DNA from: Lewinellaceae bacterium SD302
Lineage (GTDB): Bacteria; Bacteroidota; Bacteroidia; Chitinophagales; Saprospiraceae
Direction of reading: 5' to 3'
Length of the DNA: 64,000 bases
Assembly (NCBI GenBank): GCA_002591745.1
Contig: PDLQ01000017.1
Coordinates: forward strand, 49,752-113,751
Shown here: piece by piece, positions 34,855 through 46,011 of the stretch
How positions within the stretch are numbered: the stretch's first letter is position 1
How the letters are laid out: each line of letters opens with the position of its first letter
The notes under the pieces: generated by a model
Databases searched by the model: none
What the model was told of the DNA's origin: nothing
What the model saw: only the letters and a program-made list of their open reading frames with translations
Translations under genes and position numbers: made by a program

Positions 34855-35718
34855 TTATTTGCGGCTCCATTCTTTGATGGACTGCTCGTTCATACGCACG
34901 TAATCGTCGTTGCCGGCTTTCATAGCCAGCTCCTTAGACATTTTAGCCTTGGCGATGGCTTCTTTCTTGCGGCCAAGTTCACCTAAAATGAGGGCTTCGC
35001 GACGGACCTGCCAGAATTTGGGGTCGTCAGCATTCATCATATTGGCTTTCTGGATGTAAGTCAGGGCCTTGTTCATATCACCTTTGGCAGAGTGCATGAA
35101 GGAAGCAGCCTGGTAGTAATCATTGGCGGAAGGACCGGCCATGATGCGGTCGATACTGGCCATTACATCCTCCTTGGCGGTGGTTTTGATGGGCAGGGCA
35201 ACCATAGTTTCGTCCCACATCATGTAGATGTTAGCACCGTCGAGGGTATGCTCATCGAGCATGATGGTGAAGTTCTCCACCTTACCGGGTACGTTCATCG
35301 TCTTGGCACTAACGGTGGCGGCGGGCGTTTTTTCACGGTAGCTGCCCCAGTTACCGGTTTCGTAAGGGTAGAACATGACTTCCCACTCGTCCTTCATCGG
35401 CTTGGTGAGCACGGCGTAGCTACCACCTTTAACCTCGGCGCCGGCTACCATCACGTCGTTTCCGAAAGTGATCTTGGTGGCCTGGTTGGCACCGGTGCGC
35501 CAGATTTGGCCAAAAGGTACGAGACCATCCTCAGCGAAAATGGTACGACCTTTCATGCCTGGACGACTGTATTCGACGTGTACGTCAGTGAGGCCAACCT
35601 TCGTTTCCATTTTGGCGAAAGGAGAAGGTGCCGGCGTCTGCAGCTGAGCAGAGACAGTGGTGGAGGCGAAGAAAAGGGCGAAGAGCAGTACGAAACTGCC
35701 GAATATTTGCTTGCGCAT
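34855..35718 (-). CDS. DUF2911 exported protein with TPR-like tail
   Basis: 287 residues. Signal peptide (1-24, ...FASTTVSAQ). The DUF2911 domain (about 40-185) has the typical VEYSRPGMKGRTIFAEDGLVPFGQIWRTGANQ. The last 90 residues are helical repeats (YYQAASFMHSAKGDMNKALTYIQKANMM), TPR-like. The family is common in Bacteroidota and its role is unknown. Possibly periplasmic or outer-membrane associated. A terminator and a perfect palindrome follow the stop codon. Confidence 0.85.
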   Translation of the reverse strand: MRKQIFGSFVLLFALFFASTTVSAQLQTPAPSPFAKMETKVGLTDVHVEYSRPGMKGRTIFAEDGLVPFGQIWRTGANQATKITFGNDVMVAGAEVKGGSYAVLTKPMKDEWEVMFYPYETGNWGSYREKTPAATVSAKTMNVPGKVENFTIMLDEHTLDGANIYMMWDETMVALPIKTTAKEDVMASIDRIMAGPSANDYYQAASFMHSAKGDMNKALTYIQKANMMNADDPKFWQVRREALILGELGRKKEAIAKAKMSKELAMKAGNDDYVRMNEQSIKEWSRK

Positions 35719-36021
35719 ACTTTTGGTTGATTTTGGTTATGAAGTATTAAAACACCAATATACGGTGGATGTTCGTGAACTGATGTCGCGACAACCATTA
35801 GCTGTGTAAACGAATCGTTAATACTGTGCTTAAAACGAAGTCACGGGGAATGATAACACACCCCCCTCGTTGTTTTACACATGGTGCAAAACATAGATAC
35901 AGCCCTGCTTTAACGGGTCCGTGCGGCTGGGCACCACCAAACCAGAAGGGTCTTTGCAAGGCAGCTAAAATCGACGAGCAAGCGAAATTACCCCAAGCCA
36001 TTTCGATTCAAGAATAATCAA
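35719..36021. other. Intergenic region of 303 bp with an unproven short ORF
   Basis: Between two minus-strand genes. A 67-codon frame (35798-36001, minus) reads FACSSILAALQRPFWFGGAQ and continues with several Cys residues. It has no signal or family that could be confirmed and is not called as a gene. The DNA has GC-rich hairpin-prone segments (for example around 35860-35940), so a structured RNA is an alternative. Confidence 0.4.
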
Positions 36022-36522
36022 TCAGAAGCTCAGGTCCACTACCCGCAGTCTTTTGCGATCATTGAGTTTGAACCGCCGCCGGGCGAACAGTTTACGCAAC
36101 AAAAAGCCCGTGGCAAATGAGGTGGCCGACACCGTCAGGTCGAAACCACTGTAAGACGTTTCGGGATTACCATCTACGGCGTAACCGGCCGCGGCAAAAA
36201 GCGACCAACCAACCCCGAAGGTCATGAGTGAAAGCCCGGCGTAATTCAGAATCCCCGAGCCCTCAAAACGCAAACTCTCCACCTCATTCAACAAAATGAA
36301 TCGATCGTTGATCACCATCGCCTGAATATCCGGCCGCAGTTCGCTGATCATGCCTTCCTGGTAAAAATTATCACCCTTCATTCGGAAGGTAAGCCCGTCG
36401 CCCTCGTACAGTTTTTGGGACTGATTTTGCCCGGCTTTTTCCAGGAGCAGGACACGTTGGCCGTACAATAAAGATTGTCCAAGGGTGAAAAAGATAAGGA
36501 GTAACAGTAGGTTTTTCAGCAT
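36022..36522 (-). CDS. Exported hypothetical protein with two membrane segments
   Basis: 166 residues. Residues 1-21 (MLKNLLLLLIFFTLGQSLLYG) are a signal peptide; about 100-118 (LMTFGVGWSLFAAAGYAVDG) and 128-142 are further hydrophobic stretches. The end is strongly basic (RKLFARRRFKLNDRKRLRV). No family was recognised. It is followed by the STAND gene upstream on the same strand, 71 bp away. Confidence 0.6.
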   Translation of the reverse strand: MLKNLLLLLIFFTLGQSLLYGQRVLLLEKAGQNQSQKLYEGDGLTFRMKGDNFYQEGMISELRPDIQAMVINDRFILLNEVESLRFEGSGILNYAGLSLMTFGVGWSLFAAAGYAVDGNPETSYSGFDLTVSATSFATGFLLRKLFARRRFKLNDRKRLRVVDLSF

Positions 36523-36562
36523 TGGCCACTGGGTTGGAGTGAGGGGATAAGATAAAGACTAA

Positions 36563-36572
36563 CAAAGTAGCA
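36563..36572 (+). repeat. Copy of the dispersed signal
   Basis: GACTAACAAAGTAGCAATGC, in the 71-bp gap before the STAND gene. It is the left partner of the next minus-oriented copy, 41853, far away. Confidence 0.65.
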
Positions 36573-36593
36573 ATGCGGTTGGTTTCAGCGGCA

Positions 36594-39059
36594 TTACTTA
36601 CCCGGCACCCGATCTACCTGCTTCTGATAACAGGGGGGAATACCGCTGCCGCTACGATCAGTATCCTTTTCCACGCACAAACAGGGCAGACGGGCGGATT
36701 TAGGCGTTGCTGACTGACGTCCGATCGTCCGGGAAGGCATATCGAAATAATACGACCAGGCCGCCGCATCGTTTGCCTCGGTAGCCGTCCAGAACTCAAT
36801 CCTTCCTCCGGGGTTTTCACCGGGATTAACCAAAAAGCATTCTCCGTTACCACTTAGCATGTCAAACGCCCGTCCCGGGTCATCCCGATAGATCTTCTCA
36901 ATCAGAAAATCAATCTCTCCGATGCAGGGTAGCCGGTAGCCGCGCATTGCACAGGCATCCAGGGCGTCTTCCCAACCGTACGGTCCGCCACTGATGGTTT
37001 CGGTCATGATCCAGAGGGGGCCAACCTTTTTCAGGGTATTCGGCCCGATCTGCTTACAAGGAGCATTAGCAGGATTGGCGGGTCTGCCGTTCAGACGATT
37101 CCCGTAAGTTCCCGGCCCCGGCACTTCGCGGACCACCGTATCCCTGACCGTAAGCTGAACGGTATCCCTTACCAGCGGACAACTCCAGTCCAGCAGCTTT
37201 TCCTGCACGAGCTGCATACAGATACCTTCATCACGGTACTTGTTGAAGAACTTTTCATAAGTGCCGCAGGTCGGAAGTTGCCGCAACGACTGATAGTCGC
37301 GCCATAGGTCGCAGTTACGCTCTTCAAGAATGCGGGCAAAATCCAGGGCGCAAGCATCTTCGTCCTCATCTCCGTACGCACAGAGGTAGTTGACGTAAGC
37401 CGCACAAGTATCTTCTTCAGCGGCCAGACTACAGGCGGAGCGTTGCTGTTCACCGGCCCCAAAGAACAACCACCACAGGAAAAACAACAGAAATGGCAAG
37501 GCTGCCAATGCCAGCCAACCCCACCAGCCAAAACCTCCGGCAGCAACGGGTACTACGGCAGCACCAGCGGCAACTGCTTTTTTATCCCCGCAACCACATT
37601 TCTGACGGCCAGCTTCGAGTTCTTCAATTTGTCTATCTAAGGCTGGATTCGGGGGGTCTCCCTTGCCGGGCAACTGGCTTCGGAGCATTGCCAGTTTGTC
37701 CAGGTAGAAGTTATCGATCAACTCCGGGGCAGGCCCCATGCGATCAACCAGTTCCGGGGTCATCGAGACCGGGCCGGATTCCGTCTCCTGGCAACTGCCT
37801 TGGTGAAGTTGGTGGAGGTAGATCTGGAGACAATCAGCTGGCACCTCACCACGCTCATTGGTCAATTGCTGGCAGGCTTTTTGGGCAAAGGCCCGGGGAT
37901 CATCCGTGTCGATCTTATTCCCAAGCTTCAAAACGTCTAATAAATTAGCCGTGGCATTGATCATCGAACCTTGCTGTAAGGGCAGTAGCCGAAAACGGTT
38001 ATCCAGCAGTTCAGGCAACTCGTGTTCGTAGTCGACCATCGGGGCCAGAAAAGCTTCCCGCATGGATAGAATAACGCGGAACGGCGTTGCCTCCCCGGCA
38101 GTCAGCTCCCGCACGAATCGGAAAAGGGAGGCCCGCTCGGCATCATAAATTTCGGCATTGAAAACTTGCTCTAACTGGTCAAAAACCAGGAACAATCGCT
38201 TTCCATTTTTCGCTTGTAGCTGACGGGCCAGCCGACTCGGATCTTGTCCTTCGTAATCCGCCGGAGCCAATTCTAATTTTTTGCCCAGCGCTTGGCTCAG
38301 GGCTTCAAGAATGTCGACACCAGTTTGCTTATTAATAACGATGAGTTCCTCTTCACCTTCTTCCAGCCGATTGGCCAGTCCACACTGCAGCAGGCTTGTC
38401 TTACCTACTCTGGGAGCGCCGTATAACAGTAATAAAGGCCGGTTCTTCAGCAAGGAGTGAACCTCTTCCGTCTCCTTATTCCTTCCGTGGAACAGCGGGA
38501 AGCCGGTATTGACAAATGGCTCCAATGCACTGAAAACCGGCGCGCATGGCCCCGAGCCTACCCCCAGCTGAACTCCTGCATTAGCCGGCAGTTTCTTCTT
38601 TTCTTTCTGGGCCAAATACAAAAGGCTACTGCTCGTTTCCTTCCAGACGTACTGGTTGTCGGTTTCCGTAAAATCTAGATCTTTAAGTGTTTCCAGCGAT
38701 TCCTCTTCTGGCACCAATTCGTAATGCAGGACCCGGAAACTGGTAGCCAAGGCGGCGGCCTGCCAGTCTTCTCGTGTCTGTTCTGCATCCGCAATGTCCT
38801 TTAGATTGACGCCGAGGCCGACGGCGGGACTTTCGTTACCAAACAACTTGATGGTATAACGACCGCCTCGTGCTTTGGGTCGTAGTTTTGAATTCCTCAT
38901 CGCCTTACGTAAAGAGAGGACAAGTTTTTCCATGCCTTCCAGTGCCGCTTTACGGTTACTATAGAAAGGACTGTAAATAGGCTCATGATCAGAGTGCATC
39001 CGGAAGTAGCAGGTACGGTCCGGTTGCTCCTCAGCCAAGGAGTGCAGAGAAAAATGCAT
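36594..39059 (-). CDS. STAND NTPase with membrane segment and lectin-like C-terminus
   Basis: 821 residues. Residues 1-180 match no domain I know. Residues 205-440 are a STAND-type NTPase with Walker A GAPRVGKT (214-221) and Walker B LFLVFDQLEQ (289-298). A single membrane segment (511-533) follows a Cys-bearing linker. The C-terminal part (about 690-800) looks like the DUF1566/Lcl C-type-lectin-like fold: WEDALDACAMRGYRLPCIGE then FWTATE and ARLPCLCV. Cys pairs suggest disulphides outside the membrane. STAND proteins are switches of signalling, conflict or defence. A cytoplasmic NTPase tied across the membrane to a lectin-like sensor is inferred. Confidence 0.7.
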   Translation of the reverse strand: MHFSLHSLAEEQPDRTCYFRMHSDHEPIYSPFYSNRKAALEGMEKLVLSLRKAMRNSKLRPKARGGRYTIKLFGNESPAVGLGVNLKDIADAEQTREDWQAAALATSFRVLHYELVPEEESLETLKDLDFTETDNQYVWKETSSSLLYLAQKEKKKLPANAGVQLGVGSGPCAPVFSALEPFVNTGFPLFHGRNKETEEVHSLLKNRPLLLLYGAPRVGKTSLLQCGLANRLEEGEEELIVINKQTGVDILEALSQALGKKLELAPADYEGQDPSRLARQLQAKNGKRLFLVFDQLEQVFNAEIYDAERASLFRFVRELTAGEATPFRVILSMREAFLAPMVDYEHELPELLDNRFRLLPLQQGSMINATANLLDVLKLGNKIDTDDPRAFAQKACQQLTNERGEVPADCLQIYLHQLHQGSCQETESGPVSMTPELVDRMGPAPELIDNFYLDKLAMLRSQLPGKGDPPNPALDRQIEELEAGRQKCGCGDKKAVAAGAAVVPVAAGGFGWWGWLALAALPFLLFFLWWLFFGAGEQQRSACSLAAEEDTCAAYVNYLCAYGDEDEDACALDFARILEERNCDLWRDYQSLRQLPTCGTYEKFFNKYRDEGICMQLVQEKLLDWSCPLVRDTVQLTVRDTVVREVPGPGTYGNRLNGRPANPANAPCKQIGPNTLKKVGPLWIMTETISGGPYGWEDALDACAMRGYRLPCIGEIDFLIEKIYRDDPGRAFDMLSGNGECFLVNPGENPGGRIEFWTATEANDAAAWSYYFDMPSRTIGRQSATPKSARLPCLCVEKDTDRSGSGIPPCYQKQVDRVPGK

Positions 39060-39130
39060 GTTTGAAAGACGTAAGTGTGTGTTTTACGTCGCTAAAATAA
39101 CCTTTTTCAACTGACCGCACGGAGAGTAAC

Positions 39131-39637
39131 CTACTGAACCTCCTTGAGAAAGCGATCAAGCACCTGCCGCATCTTCTTCTCCACCCGGCGATAAGACAGT
39201 TCTTCTTTACCGGTATAAATCAGCATCCAGGCGTACTGTGGACTACCGGCGGGCAAGCGTTCGTAAAGACTTTCTTTATTCAGTCGGTAAGCCTCCCGCA
39301 TTAATCTCTTGATCCGGTTACGATCTACTGCCCGTTTAAACCGGCGCTTGGGTACGCTTACTGCCAGTTGCACGGGGTAGCCGCCTCGCGCCTGCTCTGC
39401 CGGTGCATACACCAACCGAAGCGGGTAGGCACTCACACTGGCCGATCTCCGATCAAAAAGGGCCTGAATGGCACTTTGGGACTTGAGTCGCTCGCTTCGG
39501 TAAAGGCGGGCTGCGCCCTGTTGGATGCCTTCAGCTTTTGGAAGGGCTAAAGCCCTGTTGGACGCTCGCTCCTCGCTTTTGGGCGTCGCTGCACTCCTTT
39601 TCGGAGGCTTTTTATCGTCGTCCTTGCTTGGTAGCAT
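39131..39637 (-). CDS. rnpA: Ribonuclease P protein component, N-terminally extended
   Basis: 168 residues; the last ~118 match RnpA, which assists the RNA subunit in 5' maturation of tRNA. The hallmark is RNRIKRLMREAYR, after VSVPKRRFKRAVD. The first ~50 residues (from MLPSKDDDKKPPKRSAATPK) are extra and are encoded by a 19-20 bp hairpin array, so the true start may lie further in, near the RLYRSERLK segment. Unlike most bacteria, no rpmH lies beside it; it follows gyrB instead. Confidence 0.85.
   Translation of the reverse strand: MLPSKDDDKKPPKRSAATPKSEERASNRALALPKAEGIQQGAARLYRSERLKSQSAIQALFDRRSASVSAYPLRLVYAPAEQARGGYPVQLAVSVPKRRFKRAVDRNRIKRLMREAYRLNKESLYERLPAGSPQYAWMLIYTGKEELSYRRVEKKMRQVLDRFLKEVQ
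39500..39610. repeat. Mini-hairpin array running into the rnpA frame
   Basis: Small hairpins (GGGC-TGC-GCCC, GC-CTTCA-GC, GGGC-TAAA-GCCC, GC-TCGCTCCTC-GC) are joined by TGTTGGAT, TTTTGGAA, TGTTGGAC and TTTTGGGC. This is the same syntax as the arrays at 39700-39795 and 63943-64000. Confidence 0.7.
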
Positions 39638-39699
39638 CTGACCGTTGTTGGAAAATATAATATTAATCGGTAGCGAGACAGGTCACCTCAGCGAAATCC

Positions 39700-39792
39700 C
39701 CAATAGGGCTTTAGCCCGTTTAAAAGCGAAGCGTCCAAAAGGCCAACGGCCGTCCAAAAGCCGAAGGCGTCCAAAAGGGCTTCGCCCGTCCA

Positions 39793-39795
<3 letters not shown>
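39700..39795. repeat. Mini-hairpin array between gyrB and rnpA
   Basis: Units of about 19-20 bp, CGTCCAAAAG followed by a short hairpin (GCC-AAC-GGC; CC-GAA-GG; GGC-TTC-GCC), three in a row, preceded by GGGC-TTTA-GCCC. Each loop differs, but the joiner is constant. Confidence 0.8.
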
Positions 39796-42020
<2,225 letters not shown>

Positions 42021-42021
<1 letters not shown>

Positions 42022-42719
42022 TGCTTAATTTCAACCCCATGAAGAACGGCTCCATTGCCATCGATTGGCGCACCCTACTCCGCGATCTGGCCATCCTGGT
42101 GATCGGCATCATGCTTTCACTGACGATGAACGAATGCCGACAAAACGCCAAGGCCGGCAAGGATGAGGATCGCATCATGCGGCAACTGATTGAGGACATC
42201 AAAGTCGATACGCTGAAACTTCACGAAATGATCGGAGAGTTGAGGGAATTACAGAGCATGTACGATCCGCTTACCAGCCCCGCAGGAGATACCCTGCCTA
42301 CCTACCAACGTTACGGCTTGGCTTCATCCGTACTTTACATTTCATTTCAACCGTCTCGAACAGCCATGTACGAACTTTCTTATAGTAACCGAAGCGGTGA
42401 TATAGAGCGTCGTGACCTGGTTGCCCAAGCGACGGCTCTTTACGAAAATGACTACCGAATGGTCACTGAAGTAGCGGAGAAAATAGCTGATTTCGTCCTG
42501 GAGGTCCATATACCGTTCCTGACGGATGAACTGTTCTACTCCCCCGATACCACTTTCGACCCCGAGGAAATGCAAGCATTGGAAGCATTTATTTACAGCA
42601 GTTCTTTTCAGCAGCGAACGTACTGGCTGGAGGTACTGTGGATGAATCAGGAACAGACTGCCAGAGAAGCCTTAGACAAGGCGCGAGAATTGCTGCACGA
42701 ACTGGAAAAGGCGTATTGA
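42021..42719 (+). CDS. DUF6090-like membrane protein
   Basis: 232 residues from the ATG at 42021 (one at 42039 is also possible). After MKNGSIAIDWRTLLRD comes a single membrane segment (LAILVIGIMLSLTMNE) and a long helical, acidic extramembrane part. This layout matches the DUF6090 group of Bacteroidota proteins of unknown role. The right arm of a dispersed-signal pair abuts the start codon. It converges with the MoxR gene, 3 bp away. Confidence 0.6.
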
Positions 42720-42722
42720 AAT

Positions 42723-43829
42723 TCAACTCTTCAACACCTCGTATAGATCCTCCCATCCCTTTCGGTTGCGGACTACCACATCCAGGTATTCCCGCCAGGC
42801 GGTTTCGTCCTGCTTCGGGTCTTTGACGATGGCTCCGGATAAGCTGACAGCCAAGTCTTCGGCGGAAAGTTCTCCATTGCCGAAATGTACGGCCAGCGAA
42901 CGACTTTGATTAAGGACCGAGATGGCTTCGGCCGTACTGAGGGTACTGCTGGGTATTTTGAGTTTGGTACGTCCGTCCTCGGTCTTCCCACTTCGGAGTT
43001 CCCGGAATATGGTCACCAGCCGGCGGATTTCCCCGGCCGGATCGTGTTCGGCGGGTATAGGTAAGCGCAGGTTTTCGGCCGTCGCACGGGAACGGGTAGC
43101 TACGATCTCCACCTCATCTTCCAGCGTAGCCGGTAACGGCATCACGACGGTATTGAAGCGGCGGCGCAGGGCGCTACTGAGTTCATTAACGCCTTTATCG
43201 CGGTCGTTGGCTGTAGCGATCAGGTTGAAGCCGCGGCGGGCCTGCACCTCCTGGTTCAATTCGGGAACGGGTAACGTTTTTTCCGAAAGGATGGTAATGA
43301 GGGCGTCTTGAACGTCACTCGGAATGCGCGTAAGCTCTTCCAGGCGCACCAGTTTCCCGGCCTGCATGGCAGTCATCACCGGGCTCGGTGTAAGAGCAGC
43401 TTCACTGGGCCCTTCACTGAGGAGGCGGGCATAATTCCAGCCGTAGCGCAGAGCATCTTCGCTCATGCCGGCGGTACCCTGCACCAATAGGGTACTGTCT
43501 CCGCTGATGGCCGCGGCCAGGTGCTCGCTGACCCAGGTCTTTGCCGTGCCGGGGATACCAACGAGCAGCAGCGCGCGATCCGTCACCAGGCTGGCTACCG
43601 CCACTTCGATCAGCCGGCGATTACCAAAGTATTTAATGCTTATCTCCGTACCGTCTTCCAGGGTAGTGCCCACCAGGTAATCCACTACCGCACGCGGGCT
43701 GAGTTTCCAGCCTTCCGGGCGGGGTGCCTTGTCTTGTTTTCCCAAGGCTTTAAGTTCACTGGCGTAGATTGTTTCGGCGTGGGGCCGAAGGATGGTTGGT
43801 TTGGCCACTGGATACGTTTTAAAATTCAA
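42723..43829 (-). CDS. MoxR-type AAA+ ATPase
   Basis: 368 residues. AAA+ core: Walker A GIPGTAKT, Walker B region GKLVRLEELTRIPSDVQDAL, sensor ATANDRDKGVNELSSALRRRF. It belongs to the MoxR/RavA group, chaperone-like ATPases that usually work with a VWA-domain protein; no VWA gene is adjacent here, the nearest being at about 58.5 kb. Its start overlaps the end of the DUF6702-like gene by 11 bp, pointing to coupled translation. Confidence 0.85.
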   Translation of the reverse strand: MNFKTYPVAKPTILRPHAETIYASELKALGKQDKAPRPEGWKLSPRAVVDYLVGTTLEDGTEISIKYFGNRRLIEVAVASLVTDRALLLVGIPGTAKTWVSEHLAAAISGDSTLLVQGTAGMSEDALRYGWNYARLLSEGPSEAALTPSPVMTAMQAGKLVRLEELTRIPSDVQDALITILSEKTLPVPELNQEVQARRGFNLIATANDRDKGVNELSSALRRRFNTVVMPLPATLEDEVEIVATRSRATAENLRLPIPAEHDPAGEIRRLVTIFRELRSGKTEDGRTKLKIPSSTLSTAEAISVLNQSRSLAVHFGNGELSAEDLAVSLSGAIVKDPKQDETAWREYLDVVVRNRKGWEDLYEVLKS

Positions 43830-44319
43830 ATTCGGCTACGGGGTGCTCCCTGCTGGTCAGTAAGGTGTTGCTTTTTCCATTGCCATCGAATACTTTGAGC
43901 ATATTACGCTGATCGCCGTAGATTTCGGTCAGGACGGTTTGTTCTACGGTAACCTTTTGCGGCGGCATGCGGCTATCGGCAGCCAGATAAATCCAGAGGG
44001 CCTGGAGATCATCACTCATTTCATAGCCGAGCAGGCCAGTAGGCAGTTCCTCGCCGTTCCAGTTGACCTTGAAGCTTTTTTCAAGATAACGAGCAATCAC
44101 TTTGGGAGTCTGAGGCAACTCTTGTTCGGTACCGATGTAGAGATCGGGGGCGCCGGCATCGGCCAGTGCCTTTTCCAGGTCATCGAGGAAAATGTGCATT
44201 TCTACCTGTACCTGCTCCCGTTCAGCGGCGTAGCGGATATTGGTCTTGCTGACGTGAAATTCGTGGGCGGGCGGAGCTATTGCCAGCGGTAAGAGTAGAA
44301 GGAAGAAAAACTTGGTCAT
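43819..44319 (-). CDS. DUF6702-like exported protein
   Basis: 166 residues. Signal peptide (1-18, MTKFFFLLLLPLAIAPPA). The pattern HEFHVSKTNIRYAAEREQVQVEMHIFLDDLEKAL near the start is typical of the DUF6702 family of Bacteroidota periplasmic proteins, whose role is unknown. It precedes and overlaps (11 bp) the MoxR ATPase gene, so the two are likely to be made together. Confidence 0.7.
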   Translation of the reverse strand: MTKFFFLLLLPLAIAPPAHEFHVSKTNIRYAAEREQVQVEMHIFLDDLEKALADAGAPDLYIGTEQELPQTPKVIARYLEKSFKVNWNGEELPTGLLGYEMSDDLQALWIYLAADSRMPPQKVTVEQTVLTEIYGDQRNMLKVFDGNGKSNTLLTSREHPVAEFEF

Positions 44320-44410
44320 ACGTAACTAACGTGTATCGGGCCGGTAAAGGTACGACAATGCCTAAGCTAATATTTCCGATATTTGCAATCAATTATTGTT
44401 CAATCATCTC

Positions 44411-45394
44411 ATGTCCGAACCATTTTCGACGCCCCGTATCATCGGTCACTACCAAGGGCCGGAGCCGGGGCCTCTCGTCATCGCCATCGGCGGTTTGCAC
44501 GGCAATGAACCCGCCGGTGTTCAGGCCCTTGAACGTCTTTTCGAACTCCTCGAAGAAGAGCCACAGATCAATCCCGGCTTCAGTTTCAGAGGAGAATTAA
44601 TAGCCCTGCGGGGCAACCTGGCAGCTCTGGGACAGGGAGTGCGCTTCATTGACCAGGACCTCAATCGCATCTGGAACCCGGAACGGATCGATGCCCTCCA
44701 AGCAGCTCGCAGCATACCTTTCGAGGAAGACGATGCCAATAGCGAGGAAGAAGAATTACTTCAGCTACTGGCGGCCATCGAGATCGCCATTGAAGAAAGC
44801 CAGCCCGAGCGAATCGTTTTTCTGGACATACACACGACTACCGCCCAGGGCGGGATCTTTACCATTACGGGAGACGACAACTTTAGCCTCCAAATTGGAA
44901 CGGAACTCTATGCGCCCGTCATCAAAGGAATGCTGGAAGGTATTAAATACACTGCCCTTCATTATTTTCAATCCGACCGTTTCGGTAAAAATATCGAAGT
45001 AGCGGCCCTCTGCTTCGAAGCCGGCCAGCATAATGAACCGGAAAGCGTGGACCGGGCGCTGGCAGCCACCATCAATTTATTACGCGCAGTCGGTTGTGTA
45101 CAAAATGCGGACGTCAGAACCCTCCACGACGAACTGCTCCAACGCTACGCTGCCACTCTACCCGTAATGACGCAGTTAAGTTACGTTCACCACATCACCG
45201 CCGCCGATGAGTTTAAGATGCACCCCGGTTATTTGAATTTCCAGGCGATCAAGTCCGGTGAAGAACTGGCCACCGATCGCAATGGCCCGATTCTGGCTCC
45301 CCAGTCCGGCTACCTGCTAATGCCGCTCTACCAGCAACTGGGCGACGAGGGTTTCTTTATTGTACAGGACTTTTCTTTGGGAGTGGCTTACTAG
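44411..45394 (+). CDS. Succinylglutamate desuccinylase/aspartoacylase family hydrolase
   Basis: 327 residues from the ATG at 44411; a TTG at 44396 is less likely. A zinc carboxypeptidase-like fold: zinc ligands in GGLHGNEPAG (His and Glu) and FLDIHTTTAQ (His), and RFIDQDLNRIW, which resembles the substrate-binding segment of the family. The natural substrate in Bacteroidota is unknown. It is a lone gene, divergent from the DUF6702-like gene. Confidence 0.85.
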   Translation: MSEPFSTPRIIGHYQGPEPGPLVIAIGGLHGNEPAGVQALERLFELLEEEPQINPGFSFRGELIALRGNLAALGQGVRFIDQDLNRIWNPERIDALQAARSIPFEEDDANSEEEELLQLLAAIEIAIEESQPERIVFLDIHTTTAQGGIFTITGDDNFSLQIGTELYAPVIKGMLEGIKYTALHYFQSDRFGKNIEVAALCFEAGQHNEPESVDRALAATINLLRAVGCVQNADVRTLHDELLQRYAATLPVMTQLSYVHHITAADEFKMHPGYLNFQAIKSGEELATDRNGPILAPQSGYLLMPLYQQLGDEGFFIVQDFSLGVAY

Positions 45395-45413
45395 AATGAT
45401 GTAATGAGACAAT

Positions 45414-45463
45414 GATCAGATGAGGTAATCCACATTTAATCATTAACTCATCAGATCAATAGA
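45414..45463. repeat. Degenerate ATCATT/TGATGAG hairpin
   Basis: TGATCAGATGAGGTAAT pairs with ATTAACTCATCAGATCA (15 of 17). It lies between the aspartoacylase-like gene and rpiB, which converge, and may end both transcripts. Confidence 0.5.
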
Positions 45464-45466
45464 TAC

Positions 45467-45910
45467 TTATTTTTCCAAAGCAGCCACCTTCCCCATTCGC
45501 CGTAACTGCCGTTCCTTGGCTTGGTAGGTAGCGCCCAGAAAATTATCGACAAATTCCTGGGCCAGGGCGATACCGATGACCCGACCGCCCAGGCAGATCA
45601 TATTCATATCGTCGTGTTCTACGCCCTGGCGGGCGCTGTAGCTTTCCGTGATCAGGCAAGCACGGACATTTTTGATCTTATTGGCGGCGATAGAAGCCCC
45701 TACGCCGCTACCACAAACGGCGATGCCGCGATCCACCGAGCCTTCTCCGACGGCTCGCGCCAGGGGAATAACGAAATCCGGAAAATCGTCGGCCGCGTCG
45801 TACTCGTAGGCGCCGAAGTCCTTTACCTCGTGACCGAGTTCTTTTAAGTAGTCCTGAACTTGTTGTTTGAGGTCCAACCCACCGTGGTCCGTGGCTATTC
45901 CTATGAGCAT
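45467..45910 (-). CDS. rpiB: Ribose 5-phosphate isomerase B
   Basis: 147 residues. It interconverts ribose 5-phosphate and ribulose 5-phosphate. Motifs ATDHGG (N-terminus), CGSGVGASIAANK (with the active-site Cys) and DDMNMICLGGRVIG are clear. It is divergent from zwf across 101 bp, so the two pentose-phosphate genes may share a control region. Confidence 0.95.
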   Translation of the reverse strand: MLIGIATDHGGLDLKQQVQDYLKELGHEVKDFGAYEYDAADDFPDFVIPLARAVGEGSVDRGIAVCGSGVGASIAANKIKNVRACLITESYSARQGVEHDDMNMICLGGRVIGIALAQEFVDNFLGATYQAKERQLRRMGKVAALEK

Positions 45911-46011
45911 AACGACTGTTTTTTTTTACAATCACAAAAATAGGCAGTGGAATCAACAAACCTTTCGCTTTTTAATTTCGTTGTCCAACTTTACCAGTAA
46001 TCCGTCCGAAA

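Noticed and set aside
42723..43829. MoxR-VWA pair with the VWA gene at 58.5 kb
   Set aside because: The genes are 15 kb apart with many unrelated genes between.
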